DNA from: Tahibacter harae
Lineage (GTDB): Bacteria; Pseudomonadota; Gammaproteobacteria; Xanthomonadales; Rhodanobacteraceae
Direction of reading: 5' to 3'
NCBI RefSeq assembly: GCF_024437735.1
Contig: NZ_JANFQO010000010.1
Location: forward strand, 1 to 64,000
Length of the DNA: 64,000 nucleotides
Part shown: in pieces, positions 53,035 through 62,158 of the stretch
Layout: the number at the start of each line of letters is the position of its first letter
Position numbering within the stretch: the first letter of the stretch is position 1
Program-made: the position numbers and the translations under genes
The notes under the pieces: generated by a model
Databases searched by the model: none
Seen by the model: only the letters and a program-made list of their open reading frames with translations
What the model was told of the DNA's origin: nothing

Positions 53035-53609
53035 TGTACCGCGACATGCACGAAGGCCGGCCCTCGGCGCTGCGGCGCTGGGCTCTGCGCGAGATGGTGT
53101 TCCTGCCGCTGGCCAACCACCTGCCGCGGCTGTGGATACTGGATCGCTACCGCTACCTGCTCTACCGCCTGGCCGGCGTGCGCCTGGACGGGCGCTGCAC
53201 TATCCATGGCCCGCTGAGCGTGCGCCCTTATGGCGCCTGCCCGCAGATCCGCATTGGTGACGGTACCTTTCTCAATGTGGACACGGCGTTCACCTGTGTC
53301 TACGACGGCGTACGAATCGGCGCGCGCGCGCAGATCGGCCCGCGCGTCAGTTTCGAGACCATGGGGCATGGCCTGTACTACGTGCCGGGCAAAGGGCGCG
53401 GCCGCACCTCGGCACCGATCGTCGTAGAGGATGAAGTGTGGATCGGCGCCAACGCCGTGATCCTGCCGGGCGTGACCATAGGCCGCGGCGCCGTGGTCGC
53501 AGCCGGCGCCGTCGTGCACCGCGACGTCGCGCCCTACACCCTGGTCGGCGGCGTGCCGGCTCGACTGATCCGGGCGCTGCAGCAACCCGAACCGGAGGGA
53601 AGCGAATGA
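53034..53609 (+). CDS. Hexapeptide-repeat acyltransferase (left-handed beta helix)
   Basis: A 191-aa O-acetyltransferase-like protein. From about residue 60 there are hexapeptide turns (QIRIGDGTFLNVDTAF, VRIGARAQIGPRVSF, VWIGANAVILPGVTIGRGAVVAAGAVV) ending in the typical VGGVPARLI. The catalytic-type His is in ETMGHGLYYV. Start overlaps the deacetylase stop (TGATG). Likely decorates the exopolysaccharide with acyl groups. Confidence 0.9.
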   Translation: MYRDMHEGRPSALRRWALREMVFLPLANHLPRLWILDRYRYLLYRLAGVRLDGRCTIHGPLSVRPYGACPQIRIGDGTFLNVDTAFTCVYDGVRIGARAQIGPRVSFETMGHGLYYVPGKGRGRTSAPIVVEDEVWIGANAVILPGVTIGRGAVVAAGAVVHRDVAPYTLVGGVPARLIRALQQPEPEGSE

Positions 53610-54766
53610 AGATCCTTCTGTTTGCCAACAGCGACTGGTATTTGTACAACTTTCGCCTCGGCCTGGCACTGGAACTGCAGCGCCGCGGCATTGAGGTGGT
53701 GCTGGTCTCTCCCGACGGTCCGTACGGCGCGCGGCTGCGCGCGCGCGGCCTGCGCTGGATAGTGGCGCCGCTGCAGCGGCGCAGCCTGGATCCGCTGCGG
53801 GAAGTGCGCGTCATAGCCTGGCTGTGGCGCCTGCTGCGCCGGGAGAGGCCGGACCTGATGCACAGTTTCACCATCAAGTGCGTGGTATATGCCTCGGTGG
53901 CCGCACGCCTCGCGGGCGTGCCAGCCCGCGTGGGCGCGGTGACCGGCATGGGCTATGTGTTCACCAGCACCGACCTGCGTGCGCGCCTGCTGCGTCCGCT
54001 GGTCCGGGGGCTGATGCGGGTGGCGCTGGGCGGCAGTCACCTGCGTCTGGTGCTGCAGAATGCGGACGATGTGGCGCTGTTTCGCCACAGCCGGCTGGTG
54101 GATGTCCGGCGCATCCGTCTGATCCCCAGTTCCGGAGTGGATGTTTCGCGCTTCACCGGCTGTACCGCGCCGGCAGATCACGGCGACCTGCGCGTGTTGC
54201 TGGCGGCGCGGCTGCTGTGGGACAAGGGCATTGCCGAATACATCGGGGCGGCGCGCCAGCTGCGCGCCGCAGGCCGGCGCATCCGCTTCCAGCTCGCCGG
54301 CGCCCTGGACGAGGGCAACCCGGCATCCGTGCCGCACGCCAGCGTCGAAGCCTGGGCGGCGGAAGGCGTGATCGAGTGGCTGGGCCACGTGGAGGACATG
54401 CCCGGCCTGTTCGCCCGCACCGATGTCGTGGTACTACCCAGCTATCGCGAAGGCTGTCCAAAATCGCTGATCGAAGCTGCCGCCTGTGCCCTGCCCCTGA
54501 TCACCACGGACGTGCCAGGCTGCCACGACGTGGTGCGCCACGCAGTGGACGGGCTGCTGGTGCCGGCGCGAGACGCTGCGGCACTGGCCGAGGCCGTCGC
54601 CCGTCTGGACGATGACCGCGCGCTGGCGCGCCGTCTTGGTATCGCCGCGCGGCAGCGCGCCCTGGCCGAATACGACGAACGCAGCGTGATCGCCCGCACC
54701 CTGGCGGTCTACCAGGAGCTGCTGCCGGCTGCCGCCACGGCGCGGCTCGCCGATCTCGTCCATTGA
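53606..54766 (+). CDS. Glycosyltransferase family 4
   Basis: Last gene of the exopolysaccharide string. The 386-aa GT-B protein opens MKILLFANSDWYLYNFRLGLA, has VGAVTGMGYVFTS in the acceptor half, LAARLLWDKGIAEYIGAA at the domain junction and the donor motif LPSYREGCPKSLIEAAACALPLITTDVPGCHDVV. This resembles the PglA/CapM-like group. Four-base overlap with the acyltransferase gene. Confidence 0.91.
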   Translation: MKILLFANSDWYLYNFRLGLALELQRRGIEVVLVSPDGPYGARLRARGLRWIVAPLQRRSLDPLREVRVIAWLWRLLRRERPDLMHSFTIKCVVYASVAARLAGVPARVGAVTGMGYVFTSTDLRARLLRPLVRGLMRVALGGSHLRLVLQNADDVALFRHSRLVDVRRIRLIPSSGVDVSRFTGCTAPADHGDLRVLLAARLLWDKGIAEYIGAARQLRAAGRRIRFQLAGALDEGNPASVPHASVEAWAAEGVIEWLGHVEDMPGLFARTDVVVLPSYREGCPKSLIEAAACALPLITTDVPGCHDVVRHAVDGLLVPARDAAALAEAVARLDDDRALARRLGIAARQRALAEYDERSVIARTLAVYQELLPAAATARLADLVH

Positions 54767-54772
54767 GCGCCA

Positions 54773-54794
54773 CGCGTCGCATCGGAACGACGCG
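54773..54794 (+). terminator. Weak hairpin between convergent genes
   Basis: A 7-bp stem (CGCGTCG / CGACGCG) with an eight-base loop lies seven bases after the last glycosyltransferase stop. No T-run follows, so it is at best a Rho-assisted or partial terminator between this operon and the convergent hydrolase operon. Confidence 0.25.
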
Positions 54795-54854
54795 ACTCGC
54801 CTGCGTACGGGCCTGGACGGCAGCGCATCGCCCGCCCGTCATCGAGGCAACGCC

Positions 54855-55883
54855 TCAGTCATCGTCATCCACATCGTCGATCGCATCGAGGAAGCAGGCA
54901 TCGTCCGGGGCGTTCTTCGGCGGCACGATGTAGGCGTTTTCCCGCGCCGGAACACGCCAGGCCGGCGGCAGCGCCGGCGCCTTGCCGTTGAGCAGATCGT
55001 GTACCACGGTGCAAACGTAAGGATTTCCGTTGGCGCCTTTCTTGGTAAATACCCGGTGCCGTTCTCCCGCGGCCAGCTGGATGTAAGTGACGCCGGGCAC
55101 CAGCGCCGGTGCATCGGAAAGCGACAGCGTGCCCAGGCGCGGCCCTGTTTCCGGCCTGCCCTCTTTGTCGCAGCGCGTCGAGCGGGCGAGCGTGCTGTCG
55201 TCGGGATTGGACAGGACATACGTGGTGCCGGCCGGCTGCGCGGGCAGCCACTGCGCGTGACCGGCCAGCGGCACGTCGGACTCGGAAACCACCCGGATAT
55301 CGAACAGCCGGGCCATGGCTTCGTCGCCTCCCGGCTGGGCCATGGCACTGCGCAATACGAATCCGCCCATGCTGTGCACCAGCAGCACCACCTTGCGACC
55401 ACGCCATTGGGCCGGATGCGCCTCGCGGTGCGCCGCCAGCGCGGCGGTCAGCCGGGCCAGCAACGGTCCGGCGGCGGCGGCCTTGTCGAATGGCCGGCTG
55501 CACAGCGGAGCCAGGAGCCGGGGCTTCGATTTCCAGTTCACGCCCAGCACGAGTACGCCGTGCTGTTCGATTTTCTCGATCACCCGGTTCTTGCTGCCCA
55601 GGAGCGAGTCCTCGAAGCTCTTCTTGGGTTCGTGCCCGCGGCCGTGCACGTAGACGACCAGCGGCCTGGGCGTACTGCCCGTATCCGCGGCGAAAAGCGC
55701 CTGCAGCACGGCATCGAGTTCGTTTTCCGCATGCTTGCGCAAGGCGGTATGCAGGCTGAGCAGCGGCCGCTGCGCATCGTAGTCGAGGCTCTCTTTCCTC
55801 GCGGCTGCCGGGGAAAACGGAAACCCGATGCCGACCGCCAGCAGCATCAGGCCTGCCGTACGCGCGCATCTCATCGTGTGCAT
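54855..55883 (-). CDS. Exported alpha/beta hydrolase (lipase-like)
   Basis: A 342-aa protein with a signal peptide (GLMLLAVGIGFPFSPAAA). The nucleophile is Ser171 in LLVHSMGGFVLRS, the G/V-H-S-M-G-G elbow of lipases and esterases; VVYVHGRGHEP forms the oxyanion strand and loop. Two Cys pairs and the very acidic end (DDVDDDD) are notable. I start at MHTMRC, which has AGGGAG upstream; the frame is open 57 codons further but that part overlaps a low-quality stretch. Last of four genes for exported hydrolases. Confidence 0.83.
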   Translation of the reverse strand: MHTMRCARTAGLMLLAVGIGFPFSPAAARKESLDYDAQRPLLSLHTALRKHAENELDAVLQALFAADTGSTPRPLVVYVHGRGHEPKKSFEDSLLGSKNRVIEKIEQHGVLVLGVNWKSKPRLLAPLCSRPFDKAAAAGPLLARLTAALAAHREAHPAQWRGRKVVLLVHSMGGFVLRSAMAQPGGDEAMARLFDIRVVSESDVPLAGHAQWLPAQPAGTTYVLSNPDDSTLARSTRCDKEGRPETGPRLGTLSLSDAPALVPGVTYIQLAAGERHRVFTKKGANGNPYVCTVVHDLLNGKAPALPPAWRVPARENAYIVPPKNAPDDACFLDAIDDVDDDD

Positions 55884-55938
55884 GGCTGCTCCCTGTGCAG
55901 TATCTGGCCAATGGAAAAAACACTGCGCCGGCACCGTC

Positions 55939-57693
55939 TCAGCCGGCGGCGAACACAGGCAGCCGGGAAGCAGGCAGGCGGTGTGCGGCGTAGAAATCCA
56001 GGAGACGCCGGCGCGAGCTGTCGCCTTCGCGCAAGCCCAGGAAGCGTCCCGCATTCAGCTCGAAGATGCGGCGCAGCGGTTCGGCGCCGAGACCGACGCG
56101 GTCCCTGAAGAAGGCGTAGACGCTGCGCGCGTAGTCGGCATAGCCCGCATCCACGCCCAGCATGATCCAGTCGGTGCCGAACACGATATGCCGGCAATCC
56201 GGATCGAAGGCAGCGATCCAGGCGCGGAATGTTGCCGCGTAGGCATCGAGTTCCTGCGGCGACTTGTGCACGACTTCGCTCAGATAGCTGAAGTCGGCGA
56301 ACACGGGCGCATCCGGATGGTCGCGGAAATGACGGCCCAGCGTCCATTCCCAGGTCCGCTCGTTACCCGTCGCGCCGGGCGGCGCAGCCTGCGAGACGAA
56401 TTCGAAATTGCCGAAATGCGCCAGCATCACCGGCAACGTGGGCCAGCGCGCAAACACATCGAGCCAGAACGCGGGATCGGCCCTGGCGCCATAGCCGTCG
56501 CCCGAGCCGTTGCTGTTGTTGGCATGCGCCAGGATGCACACGCCCTGGCTGGCGCAGTAGTCGTAGAGCTGGGCCAGCGCCGTGTCCAGCCGGCGCCCCA
56601 GTCCGATGGCTTGCCCGGCACGGCGGGTTGCCTCGTCGGCCTGCGCGGTGGACTGGGCTATGGCCTGCTCCAGCCGCTCCACGGCGGGTTTCGGATAGGT
56701 CTGCGCCGGCGCCGTTCCATTGCCGAATGCGCGGAAGCCCATCGGCGGATACATCTTCACGCCGATGAACCCTTCCTGCTGTATGCCGCTGCGGACCAGT
56801 TCCAGCGGATCGAAACCCTCGCGCGAGACGTCGTAGATGGCCTTGCGCAAGGGATCGAACGCCACGTAGCCGTGAACCACCGGCCCCTTGGCGCGGCGTG
56901 CGATACGTCCCATCACGCGGATCTGCCTGGGCAGCGGCGTCTGGTACGGCCCGTCCTCGATGAACTGGCCCAGCCAGTGGTCGAAATCCACCGTCGCCGG
57001 ACACAGCAGCCGCGCGTCCATGCCCTGGCAGCGCAGGTCCGCGGCCAGTTGCTCGGCCAGCGAATAACGGTAGCGCGTGAACAGGGAAAACCAGCGCAGC
57101 AGAACGCCCAGGTCGTACTTGGAACGGTAGGCCTTGGCCGCGACTTCGCGCGCCGCGGCCGGCTCCACCTCGGCGCTGGAAACCGCGATGCCGTCCTCCC
57201 CCGCGGCCCTGAAGATCGCCCCGCGGACCTTGCGCAAGCCGGCGGCACCTTCGTCGGCGGCGACAGCCAGGCCGTTTTCGCCGACGAAGCCGGCAAGGGC
57301 GTCGATGAAGAGCGACTCGTTCTGCGCCGGATCCGCATTGCCCGGCTGCGGACGGGCTTCCCGGTCCAGCACCTGGATTTCCGCATCCGCATTCGGTGTG
57401 CGCGTACGGCCCACCAGGCGCGTCAGCAGCTTGACGAAGCCGTCGAGCACGTCTTCATCCTCGATATCCAGCACGCTGACCGCCTGCCGCGGATAGTGCT
57501 TGAGCAGCACGACCTTGATGAACCGCTCCTGCGCCAGGTCGCTGCCGTTGAATACGTGGCAATGCGCGTCGACGACATGGGCGTATACCGGCGGCGGCGC
57601 CGTGCAGCGCACCATCGAATCGCGGCAGGCAGTCTGCAGCAGCGCCAATTGAGCGAGGCTCGCACTGGCAACGACGAACTCACGTCTTTTCAT
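55939..57693 (-). CDS. Exported amidohydrolase-2 family protein
   Basis: A 584-aa metal-dependent hydrolase. The N-terminus MKRREFVVASASLAQLALL with RR suggests Tat export, and a Cys follows the hydrophobic part. Metal ligands: VDAHCHVFNG (HxH), LAHANNSNG, MLAHFGNFEF and FGTDWIMLG (Asp). The protein is nearly twice the usual length; most of the extra sequence lies at about residues 70-220 after the HxH motif. Substrate unknown. It follows the subtilisin gene closely; an ATG seven codons upstream is possible. Confidence 0.8.
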   Translation of the reverse strand: MKRREFVVASASLAQLALLQTACRDSMVRCTAPPPVYAHVVDAHCHVFNGSDLAQERFIKVVLLKHYPRQAVSVLDIEDEDVLDGFVKLLTRLVGRTRTPNADAEIQVLDREARPQPGNADPAQNESLFIDALAGFVGENGLAVAADEGAAGLRKVRGAIFRAAGEDGIAVSSAEVEPAAAREVAAKAYRSKYDLGVLLRWFSLFTRYRYSLAEQLAADLRCQGMDARLLCPATVDFDHWLGQFIEDGPYQTPLPRQIRVMGRIARRAKGPVVHGYVAFDPLRKAIYDVSREGFDPLELVRSGIQQEGFIGVKMYPPMGFRAFGNGTAPAQTYPKPAVERLEQAIAQSTAQADEATRRAGQAIGLGRRLDTALAQLYDYCASQGVCILAHANNSNGSGDGYGARADPAFWLDVFARWPTLPVMLAHFGNFEFVSQAAPPGATGNERTWEWTLGRHFRDHPDAPVFADFSYLSEVVHKSPQELDAYAATFRAWIAAFDPDCRHIVFGTDWIMLGVDAGYADYARSVYAFFRDRVGLGAEPLRRIFELNAGRFLGLREGDSSRRRLLDFYAAHRLPASRLPVFAAG

Positions 57694-57714
57694 GGCTTCC
57701 CCCGGTGTGCGCAC

Positions 57715-59766
57715 TCAGAACGATCGCAGGACGACCTCGCGGATCCGGCCTATGGCCAGCGGTTCGTCGAACAGCGCCACCGGCCCGGCGGGCTCGATGG
57801 CGCCATCGACGATGCGGAAATTCGCCGTGAACTCCAGCGTCGCCGTGCTGAAGTCATCCGCCTCGCAGGGCGCGAACATCTTTTCGTTGTTGCGCCCCTC
57901 GTACAGCCAGAGCTTTTCCGCGTCCCGCTTCAGCGACCAGACCACGGCGAGGTCCTTGCTGCTGCCGGCCATGTCGTTCTTGCAGCGGATGCCGTCCAGG
58001 CGCGTGATCTCGCCCAGATAGCGTCCGCCGTCCGGGCCGTCGACCTGCACGTAGTCGTCGAACAGGAACAGGGCCTTGGCCACATCCACGCTGACGCGGA
58101 AAGCAAGCTGGTCCTGGTCGGCTCTCTCCGCCAGCAGGTTGCCGCTGGCGATCAGCCGCGCCTTCAGCTGGCCCGGCTCCGCATCCGGCGCCACATGGCG
58201 CAGCAGCGATGCGGCGAACGTCACGATCGGCGCGGCCTGGGATGTGCCGTCCAGGCGCGCCACAGTGGCCGTGTTGTCCAGCCACGATTCGATGCCGCAG
58301 CCCGGTGCGGCCAGGTCCACCGACGATGCGCCGCGATTGCTGAAACCGGCCAGCCGCCCGCGGCCGTCCAGGGCTGCGACGGAAATGACGTTGCCGGCCG
58401 TGACACCGCCCAGCGACGCGGGAACGATGGATTTGTCGGCCGGGTTCACGCCGCGGTCGTTGCCCGCCGCCACGACGAAGACGCTGTTCTGGGATTTGCG
58501 GAACAGGCCGCGGAAGGTGGCGCCGATGTCGGGCGAGGCCTTGCCGTCGTAGGCGATGCTCATGTTGACGATGGCATCGCTGTATTTGGAATCGTTGGAC
58601 AGGAAGGTCGCAAGCGTCTGCTCCGCGCCGCGCAGCAGCGTCTTGCGTCCCTCGGCGATATTGAGGATGGTCAGGCGCAGCCAGGGATTGCTCTCGTGCG
58701 CGCTGCGGAAGGCGGCAAAGCCGGGGCCGCCGAGCACTATGCCCGCGACATGGGTGCCGTGTCCGGCATCCTGATCGATGGCGGTCTCGCCGCGGCGATT
58801 GATCGGGGGAATCTCGTGTCCCACGGACAGCGAGCGGGCGATGCGTGAATTCGGATCCTGCTGGAAATAGCGGATATTGAACGCGCTGCCGGCAAACGGC
58901 GCCGCTGCATTGGCGATCAGGTCGGCGCCAAAGAAGCCATTGTCGACAATGACGACATCGGTGCGCGCCGGGCTGAGATTGTGCTCGGGCGCCTGCGCAC
59001 GCTGCAGCGCAAAGCGCAGCGCCTGTTCGGTGGCCGCCGCATCGAAGGCCGTGTCGACCGGCGCGCAGGCAGCGCCGGCGCTGCCGGCCGGTTCAGCCAC
59101 CACGATCCGCCCCTGCGACTCGTCGATGCGCCGCACCTTCGCATCGGCGTTGTGCGCCAGCAGCTGGTTCAGCTCCAGCAGGAACTGGTCTTTCGGCAGC
59201 AGCGGATAAACCGTGGTCGGCGTGGTCTGCGCCGCGCCGTACAGCACCTGGCCCGGCTGCAATGTGTTGAGCTTTGCCAGCGGCAGGCCGAAGAAATTTT
59301 CCAGATCATTGGCCTGCGCGGTCGCACCGGTGAGCCGCGTGAATATCTTCGCCGCGTTGTCCGTCTTTCCCACCACGACCGGCACGCCTTCGTCCACGGC
59401 CGCCGCGAACAGGCAGGCCGGAAAACGCAGGGTCTGCGCGCGTGCGCCCGTCGGCGTATCGAGGTCCAGTTGTTCCGGTTGCAGCGCGTTGATCTGCAGC
59501 AGCGCGGCGAAATAGGCCTCGTGCACCCTGCCGCAGCGCTGCTGGATCAGCTCCCTGGGCGTCTTTGCGGCAGCGGCGTCCACGTCCGCCGCATCCAGCG
59601 TCTGCGCCTTCGCCTTCGTGGCGATGAAATGGATGACATCGGCGTTGAGCTGATCGGTTCCCGCGCGCAGGATCACCGCTTCCTGGGCAATCGCTGCCGA
59701 TGCCGCAAGGCCCAGCCCCGCCAGCGCGGCCAGGCGACGCAGCCAGGTGCTGCTCACGCGCGGCAT
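57715..59766 (-). CDS. Exported subtilisin-like serine protease (S8 family)
   Basis: A 683-aa protease with a signal peptide (LAALAGLGLAASAAIAQ). The N-terminal 250 residues precede the catalytic domain and may be a pro-region or a binding domain (a LysM-like stretch LNTLQPGQVLYG is present). The catalytic triad is Asp275 (VIVDNGFFG), His336 (GHGTHVAGI) and Ser509 (DGTSQAAP), with the oxyanion Asn in VAAGNDRG. About 120 residues follow the protease fold. It overlaps the upstream trypsin-like gene by 13 bases, so the two proteases are co-expressed. Confidence 0.9.
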   Translation of the reverse strand: MPRVSSTWLRRLAALAGLGLAASAAIAQEAVILRAGTDQLNADVIHFIATKAKAQTLDAADVDAAAAKTPRELIQQRCGRVHEAYFAALLQINALQPEQLDLDTPTGARAQTLRFPACLFAAAVDEGVPVVVGKTDNAAKIFTRLTGATAQANDLENFFGLPLAKLNTLQPGQVLYGAAQTTPTTVYPLLPKDQFLLELNQLLAHNADAKVRRIDESQGRIVVAEPAGSAGAACAPVDTAFDAAATEQALRFALQRAQAPEHNLSPARTDVVIVDNGFFGADLIANAAAPFAGSAFNIRYFQQDPNSRIARSLSVGHEIPPINRRGETAIDQDAGHGTHVAGIVLGGPGFAAFRSAHESNPWLRLTILNIAEGRKTLLRGAEQTLATFLSNDSKYSDAIVNMSIAYDGKASPDIGATFRGLFRKSQNSVFVVAAGNDRGVNPADKSIVPASLGGVTAGNVISVAALDGRGRLAGFSNRGASSVDLAAPGCGIESWLDNTATVARLDGTSQAAPIVTFAASLLRHVAPDAEPGQLKARLIASGNLLAERADQDQLAFRVSVDVAKALFLFDDYVQVDGPDGGRYLGEITRLDGIRCKNDMAGSSKDLAVVWSLKRDAEKLWLYEGRNNEKMFAPCEADDFSTATLEFTANFRIVDGAIEPAGPVALFDEPLAIGRIREVVLRSF

Positions 59767-60794
59767 GAGCGGCGTCCCGGCTCCGCATTCAGTCCGCAGA
59801 TGACCGGTTTGTCGCCCTTGTTCCGGTTGAGCCAGGCTTTTGCCCAGTCATGGAAAGTCTTGTTGCCGGTGGCGGCGATGCGCGAAATGATGTCGTAGGC
59901 GCCGTCCTGCCGTCGCGCCACCGCGACGGACGAGTTGACGCCGATGATGCGCCGTCCGCTGTCGGGCGCCAGCACGCTTGCGTGCGAAAACAGGGGAGCG
60001 CCGGAGTCGCCGGGACAGACGGCCGGCGTCAGCCCCTGCGCCGACCGTATCGAGAGATAGGTCGGCTGTTCCGAACGCAGGTCGGCGGGCTGGTCGACGA
60101 CGGCATTGCCTATGCGCAGGATCGCCGGCTCGTGCGAGTAATCCAGCGCACCGTCGACGATGCGAAGCTCCGAGCAGCCGTAACCGCTCATCAGCACCGC
60201 CGTGCCGGCCTGCGCAGGCCGCTGCGTATCCACCACGTCGAACTGCATCGTGCGCAGCCGCGGCGGCAGCGGCCCGTGGTAATCGACCAGGCACAGGGCG
60301 AAATCCTCGCTGCCGCGGGCATCGAAGAACTTCGGTTCGCGCTTGAGGTAGGCCGGGTGGATCTCGCAGCGCAGTTCGGCCTCGGCCCCGCCCGGCAGGG
60401 CCAGCGTCGCCTTGCGCGGCCTGGTGCCCAGCGGGTTGTCGACGCAGTGGGCGGCAAACAGGATGACATTGGGCCCGACCAAGGTCCCGGTGCAGGTGGG
60501 CGTGCGTTCCGGCGGCGTGTTCGGCCGGGGGATCTTCGCCACGATCAGCGTCGGCCAGTCGCTGGGCGTCACCTCGACACCGTTGGACAGCGTGGTCTTG
60601 CCGCCGAGGACATCGGTGGCAAAGGCGAAAACCGCCGGTTCGGCAGGCTCGTCGGCGGGCGTGGGTGCATCGGCGGCTGCCGGCGGCGGCGCCGCTGCCG
60701 CGCCGCAGCGTTCGTCCATCCGCGCCGCGAAGGCGGCAACGCCGCACAGGACGCCCAGGCACAACGCCAGTCCACACCTTGCGAATGCGTTCAT
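59754..60794 (-). CDS. Exported trypsin-like serine protease (S1 family)
   Basis: A 346-aa protein with an N-terminal signal (CGLALCLGVLCGVAAFAAR) and then an Ala/Pro stretch. Triad: His116 (LFAAHCVDN), Asp164 (GSEDFALCL) and Ser264 (CPGDSGAPLF). Several Cys suggest disulfides in the periplasm or outside the cell. The ATG has GAGAGTGGGG ahead. First gene of the four-gene operon; it may activate the subtilisin-like protease encoded next. Confidence 0.88.
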   Translation of the reverse strand: MNAFARCGLALCLGVLCGVAAFAARMDERCGAAAAPPPAAADAPTPADEPAEPAVFAFATDVLGGKTTLSNGVEVTPSDWPTLIVAKIPRPNTPPERTPTCTGTLVGPNVILFAAHCVDNPLGTRPRKATLALPGGAEAELRCEIHPAYLKREPKFFDARGSEDFALCLVDYHGPLPPRLRTMQFDVVDTQRPAQAGTAVLMSGYGCSELRIVDGALDYSHEPAILRIGNAVVDQPADLRSEQPTYLSIRSAQGLTPAVCPGDSGAPLFSHASVLAPDSGRRIIGVNSSVAVARRQDGAYDIISRIAATGNKTFHDWAKAWLNRNKGDKPVICGLNAEPGRRSCRA

Positions 60795-61293
60795 CCCCAC
60801 TCTCCCGTCAGCGGACGCGCAAGCGGTGCAGCCGACACCTGCTCAAGTGTCGGGAAAAACACGAATCTCTCACCAGCCGGGCGAGGTCCCGGTCATTGGT
60901 CCGCCGCGGCGGCGGGATGCTCCGCCCCTGCACGGTGGCAATCGGGCCTCCCCAAGCCCGGCAAGTCCTTTTCAGGCGCGGTGCAAGAGTAGCCGCGGCT
61001 CCTGCCGTTGCCAACTGCAATTCCGGCATTTTTCCAATCATCAGGCCAGGAGATCCGGGAAGCGGCTGCGGCGATACGGATGGCTTCCGCCATTTCTCGC
61101 CGGACGGCGGAAGTACATCCGTGCAGGTTGCGCCAATCGGCGCATCAGCACCTTTTTCCGGCCTGCCGATAGCGGCTTTGTACACAGTTACTTTCGGTTA
61201 CAGGCCGTTGCAGCTGCGTTGTCGTGGCCGGGCGGACGATGGGTAAGGTGGCGCCATCCGGTCCTCGCGGGCTGGCACCTGCGGAGTAGCGCC
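60795..61293. other. Divergent intergenic region
   Basis: About 500 bases between the trypsin-like gene (minus) and a small plus-strand gene. It holds a dyad close to the protease start (listed separately). I see no convincing promoter hexamers and no other gene. Confidence 0.5.
60832..60853. promoter_or_regulatory. Inverted repeat upstream of the protease operon
   Basis: CCGACAC and GTGTCGG arms separated by eight bases, about 38 bases upstream of the trypsin-like start codon. It could be an operator or a leader hairpin in the protease transcript. Confidence 0.35.
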
Positions 61294-61536
61294 ATGAGCC
61301 TCGCCCTCGCCCTCGCCTATGCCGATCCGTCCGCCCGCCGCACCGCTGCGCCCACACTGCGCGCCGGTGCCCGGTGCGCCTTCCGCAAAACCCTGGCGCA
61401 GTGCACCGCTCCCTGGAACTGGCCGCCGATGCTGATACCGGACGTTTTCTTTCGCCTGCGTCCCGACGGCTGCGGCACCGGCAGGGACCTCCATGCGCTG
61501 GGCGCCCGCGACATTCCGCGGCTTCCCGCGCACTGA
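61294..61536 (+). CDS. Small protein of unknown function
   Basis: An 80-aa frame starting MSLALALAYADPSARRTAAP after GCGGAG. It is basic, has three Cys and no obvious membrane helix. The frame is open upstream but those residues are not protein-like. I do not recognise a family, and it could be spurious. Confidence 0.35.
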   Translation: MSLALALAYADPSARRTAAPTLRAGARCAFRKTLAQCTAPWNWPPMLIPDVFFRLRPDGCGTGRDLHALGARDIPRLPAH

Positions 61537-61615
61537 GCAGGCCCGCCGCGCCGCGGCGAATTCATCTGTTGCGCGACTGATCCCGACGCCGTGCGCGGCG
61601 CCGCAGGAGGGTCTC

Positions 61616-62020
61616 ATGTCTACCCATGCCTTCGTTTCGCGGTTCGTGTATTGCCTCTTCCTCGCAGGCGTCGTGCCGGTCGCAACGCCGGCGGCCGCGC
61701 AGTCGGGCGGCGTGCGCCTCGGCATCCGCATCAGCGCGGATACGCCCGAAGCCTTGCAGGCCTGGCGCCGGGCCATCGGGCTGGAGGCGCCGGATCCGGC
61801 GGCCGATGCAAAGTGGCGCAACCAGGCCGCCCGGCAGCCCGGCGCCGATGCCGCGCGCGAACGGCGGCGGCGGCGGACACTGGAACTGATTCCGCGCGAT
61901 GGCGTGGCGGCAGGCATCGGCGAGGCAGAGTGCCTGCCGCTGCCGGCCGTCAGCGATCCCTGCACCCGGGTTGTCTCCTACGATCCACAGGCGCGGATCA
62001 TCTCCGTTACCGAACGCTGA
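61616..62020 (+). CDS. Small exported protein of unknown function
   Basis: A 134-aa protein with a signal peptide (YCLFLAGVVPVATPAAAQ) and AGGAGGG six bases ahead of the ATG. The mature part has an Arg-rich stretch (RERRRRRTLELIPRDG) and two Cys (AECLPLPAVSDPC) likely to be bridged. It lies about 140 bases before the serine hydrolase gene. No family recognised. Confidence 0.65.
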   Translation: MSTHAFVSRFVYCLFLAGVVPVATPAAAQSGGVRLGIRISADTPEALQAWRRAIGLEAPDPAADAKWRNQAARQPGADAARERRRRRTLELIPRDGVAAGIGEAECLPLPAVSDPCTRVVSYDPQARIISVTER

Positions 62021-62158
62021 GCCGCAGCAGCAGCGACGGCGCTGTTTCCGCGGCATTCCTGCCGCAGCGGAGCAGGCCATCCGACAGGCGAAAGCCGGCC
62101 GTGGAACCTCGCCGCGGAAACAGGGAAACTTCCGCCGCCTTTCTCGCCGAGAATCTGC

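Noticed and set aside
55828-58848. 1006-codon plus-strand open frame
   Set aside because: Antisense to the amidohydrolase and subtilisin genes, whose catalytic residues are intact on the minus strand.
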